Source: Hymenobacter actinosclerus (lineage in GTDB: Bacteria > Bacteroidota > Bacteroidia > Cytophagales > Hymenobacteraceae). Taken from it: a DNA stretch of 64,000 nucleotides. Location: positions 186,001 to 250,000 of the forward strand of contig NZ_FOHS01000003.1 of NCBI RefSeq assembly GCF_900111515.1, given 5' to 3'. This document shows positions 61,882 through 64,000 of this stretch, in pieces. Position 1 is the first letter of the stretch; every line of letters begins with the position of its first letter. Under the pieces are notes generated by a model. The model was not told the DNA's origin. It ran no database searches and saw only the letters and a list, made by a program, of their open reading frames with translations. Made by a program: the position numbers and the translations under genes.

Positions 61882-63693
61882 ATGAGCCTCTGGCAGATTA
61901 TTCAACGTCTTTTCCCGTACGTGCGGCCCTATCGCGGGCTGGTGCTGGGCACGCTGCTGCTCACGCTGGTCGGCTCGCTGGCGGCCCAGGTCAACCCCTT
62001 CGTACTGCGCTACACCGTCGATACGGTGCAGGGGCTGCTCAACCAGAACAAGGGCCTGGCCCAGGGCATGGATTTGCTGCTGCTGGTGAGCGGGCTGCTG
62101 CTGGGCAAGGAAATCATCTACACCTTCATTCAGTTCGGGCAGCGGTATTTCGGCGAGAAAATCCGCATCAGCGTGTCGGGTAGCCTTATGCACGAGGCGG
62201 TGCAGCGCGTGGTGGGCTACCAGCTGGGCTTCTACGCCGACACCGGCAACCAGACCGGCAAACTCCAGACCCGCATCGACCGGGGCGTGGAGAGCCTGAT
62301 GAAGCTGGTGCAGAATTTCTTTATCGACATTCTGCCGCTGTTTGCCAACTCGGTGGTGGCGCTGGTGGTGATGTTTGCGGCCAACCTGTACGTGGGGCTG
62401 GTGGCCGTGGCGGTGCTGCCGGTGTACTTCTGGCTGAGCTTCCGGCAGGCCGACCGCCTCAACGGGACCCGCCGGGCGCTGCGGGGCCTGCGCGAGGCCC
62501 GCAGCCAGGGCCTGGTCAACCTCATCGATTCGGCCATCGTCATCAAAAGCTTCGTGCGCGAAGACTACGAGGCCACCAAGCAGAACCAGCTCCAGGACGA
62601 GCTCCAGGCCGCCCAGCTCCAGACCCGCCGCATCAGCTTCCGCTACGACGGCCTGAAAACCTTCACCGAGCAGATTGGCGTGGTGCTCATCATCGTGCTG
62701 ACGGCCTACCTGGTGCTCGACGGGCAAATCAGCATCGGGGCCATCATGTTCCACATTCTGCTGTTCAACAACGTGTCGGCGCCCATCCGGCAGCTGCACC
62801 GCATTTACGACGAGATGAACGACGCCCTCACCTACTCCGAGGGCTTCTTCGACATCCTCGACGCCCAGAACGCCGTGGAGCCCACCGGCCCGCTACAACC
62901 GCCCCACCTGCACGGCACCTTCGACATCTGCAACGTCGATTTCACCTACCCCAGCGGCACCCAGGCCCTGCACGACGTGTGTCTGACCATCAAAGCCGGC
63001 AAAACCACCGCCCTGGTGGGCCTGAGCGGGGCCGGCAAGAGCACCATCATCAACCTGCTCTGCAAGTTCTACGCCCCCGACCGCGGCCAGATGCTACTCG
63101 ACGGCCAGCCCCTGGCCGACTACGACACGCACGCATTGCGCCGGCAAATCGGGCTGGTGCTCCAGAAAAACCACATTTTCAAAGGCACCATCGAAGAAAA
63201 CATCCGCTACGGCGTAATGGACGCCACCTTCGACCAAATCAGGCAGGCGGCTCGCCAGGCCTACCTGCACGAGCAGATTATGGAGCTACCCAAGGGTTAC
63301 CAGAGCGACGCCCAGCAGCTCTCGGGCGGGCAGCAGCAGCGCATCGCCATTGCCCGGCTGTTTCTCAAAGACCCGCCCATCATCTTCCTCGACGAGCCCA
63401 CCGCCTCGCTCGACGCCATTGCCACCGAGCAGATCAAGAACTCGCTCGACGCCATCAAGCAGGGCCGCACGGTGGTCATCATCTCCCACAGCCTCGCCCA
63501 GATTGTGGATGCCGACTGCATCTACGTGATGAAGCAGGGCCGCATGGTGGAGCACGGCACCCACGAGCAGCTCTACGACCAGCGCGGCACCTACCGCGAA
63601 ATCTTCGACGCCTCGGCCCGCAGCCTCAACATCGAAAAGCTGGCCCGCGTGCTGGTCGATGACGGCGACGAGCTGGGCGACACTGCGGGGTAG
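61882..63693 (+). CDS. ABC transporter, ATP-binding/permease fusion (exporter)
   Basis: 603 residues, half-transporter of the type IV ABC exporter fold. Six TM helices lie in about 1-310; the nucleotide-binding domain has Walker A GLSGAGKST near 380, Q-loop VLQKNHIF, signature LSGGQQQR near 480, Walker B PIIFLDEPTASLD near 500 and the switch His in VIISHSLAQI. It probably works as a homodimer exporting a lipid, peptide or drug. The stop is 6 nt from the inverted repeat that belongs with the RAYT. Confidence 0.93.
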   Translation: MSLWQIIQRLFPYVRPYRGLVLGTLLLTLVGSLAAQVNPFVLRYTVDTVQGLLNQNKGLAQGMDLLLLVSGLLLGKEIIYTFIQFGQRYFGEKIRISVSGSLMHEAVQRVVGYQLGFYADTGNQTGKLQTRIDRGVESLMKLVQNFFIDILPLFANSVVALVVMFAANLYVGLVAVAVLPVYFWLSFRQADRLNGTRRALRGLREARSQGLVNLIDSAIVIKSFVREDYEATKQNQLQDELQAAQLQTRRISFRYDGLKTFTEQIGVVLIIVLTAYLVLDGQISIGAIMFHILLFNNVSAPIRQLHRIYDEMNDALTYSEGFFDILDAQNAVEPTGPLQPPHLHGTFDICNVDFTYPSGTQALHDVCLTIKAGKTTALVGLSGAGKSTIINLLCKFYAPDRGQMLLDGQPLADYDTHALRRQIGLVLQKNHIFKGTIEENIRYGVMDATFDQIRQAARQAYLHEQIMELPKGYQSDAQQLSGGQQQRIAIARLFLKDPPIIFLDEPTASLDAIATEQIKNSLDAIKQGRTVVIISHSLAQIVDADCIYVMKQGRMVEHGTHEQLYDQRGTYREIFDASARSLNIEKLARVLVDDGDELGDTAG

Positions 63694-63699
63694 CCGGGC

Positions 63700-63826
63700 A
63701 GTAACGCGAACTTTGTAGTTCGCGCCCCAGAACGACAGGCACCGAGCTGCAAACGACCAGTACAGGGCCTAGAAGAAATATAGGCGTAACCAGCGCGGGG
63801 CCGCGAACTACAAAGTTCGCGTTACT
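63700..63826. repeat. Paired REP-like hairpins beside the RAYT gene (BIME-like)
   Basis: The 25-mers at 63700-63724 and 63802-63826 are exact reverse complements. Each contains a hairpin CGCGAAC-TTTGTA-GTTCGCG and, read outward on its own strand, is preceded by AGTAA. The right unit overlaps the transposase stop codon (63825-63827). The 77-nt spacer holds nothing clear. Confidence 0.88.
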
Positions 63827-64000
63827 AGTCCAACGCTTCCGGCCAGTATGTGTAGGGCCATTGTTCCCAGCTTTCAACTAAGCAGGCTTTCACCGGGTTA
63901 TTCACCACGTAGGCAACCACGCGCTGCATCTCTTCACCGCTGCGCACGATATGGTCGTAGGTTTCGCGCTGCCAGAACTGCCCGGTTCGGTTCAGCAGCT
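63825..64000 (-). mobile_element. REP-associated tyrosine transposase (RAYT), C-terminal part
   Basis: The minus-strand frame from the window edge reads LLNRTGQFWQRETYDHIVRS, then GEEMQRVVAYVVNNPVKACL and VESWEQWPYTYWPEALD before a TAG at 63825-63827. This is the family signature of Y1 REP-associated transposases (FWQRxxYDHIVR, then YVxNNPVKAGLV and WPYS/T). The N-terminal HUH motif lies beyond the window edge, so about 58 C-terminal codons are seen. These single-stranded HUH nucleases move REP hairpins; the hairpin pair next to its stop is the natural substrate candidate. Confidence 0.88.

Overview
The window looks like chromosomal DNA from a high-GC member of the Bacteroidota, most likely a Hymenobacter-type Cytophagales. 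Evidence: two SusC/SusD outer-membrane pairs, type IX secretion genes (porQ and a PorE-like OmpA protein), several matches to the Bacteroidota -7 promoter element TAnnTTTG, GC-rich codon use, and many Bacteroidota-restricted secreted or unknown proteins. No rRNA, tRNA, CRISPR array or prophage was seen. The genus is an inference from style and not from a marker gene.

Layout. 1-2.7 kb: a lipid A-type acyltransferase and a secreted protein in one operon, divergent from a WbqC-like gene. 2.8-5.4 kb: clpC. 5.5-12.4 kb: a minus-strand AraC regulator followed by a TolC/HlyD/MFS tripartite efflux operon, flanked by two small exported proteins that look like paralogs and by a frameshifted membrane-protein gene. 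12.5-17.4 kb: acyl-CoA carboxylase beta chain, a small membrane protein, an M42 aminopeptidase, a membrane protein and a BtuF-like binding protein. 17.5-19.9 kb: aroB-aroA. 20-29 kb: a lipoprotein, proline dehydrogenase, a YflT-like stress protein, an S41 tail-specific protease, an unknown gene with a good promoter, and lysS. 29-34.7 kb: two YtxH proteins (one fused to CsbD), a Kazal lipoprotein, a cupin, a LytS/LytTR two-component pair, an unknown secreted protein and a dienelactone hydrolase. 35-45 kb: tandem susCD pairs. 45-57.6 kb: envelope and proteostasis genes (SDR, hslU, porQ, lon, PorE-like, DUF6702, rseP, dxr). 57.9-63.7 kb: an unknown gene, a GreA-like protein, a lipoprotein, an M28 peptidase and an ABC exporter. 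The last 176 bases are the C-terminal end of a REP-associated tyrosine transposase (RAYT).

The most distinctive property is not a gene cluster. It is a dense set of intergenic long inverted repeats (about 13 loci), often built from arms that are themselves small hairpins and therefore resembling REP/BIME elements. They press against start and stop codons and fall into several sequence families. One perfect 25-bp pair flanks the intergenic gap beside the RAYT gene and overlaps its stop codon, so at least one family has a plausible mobilising enzyme in view.

Other points of note: aroA has no ATG, GTG or TTG upstream of its conserved N-terminus and lies in frame behind the aroB stop codon; a 7-nt homopolymer breaks a small membrane-protein gene; and four proteolysis or quality-control genes (clpC, hslU, lon, S41 protease) plus rseP occur in one 55-kb stretch.
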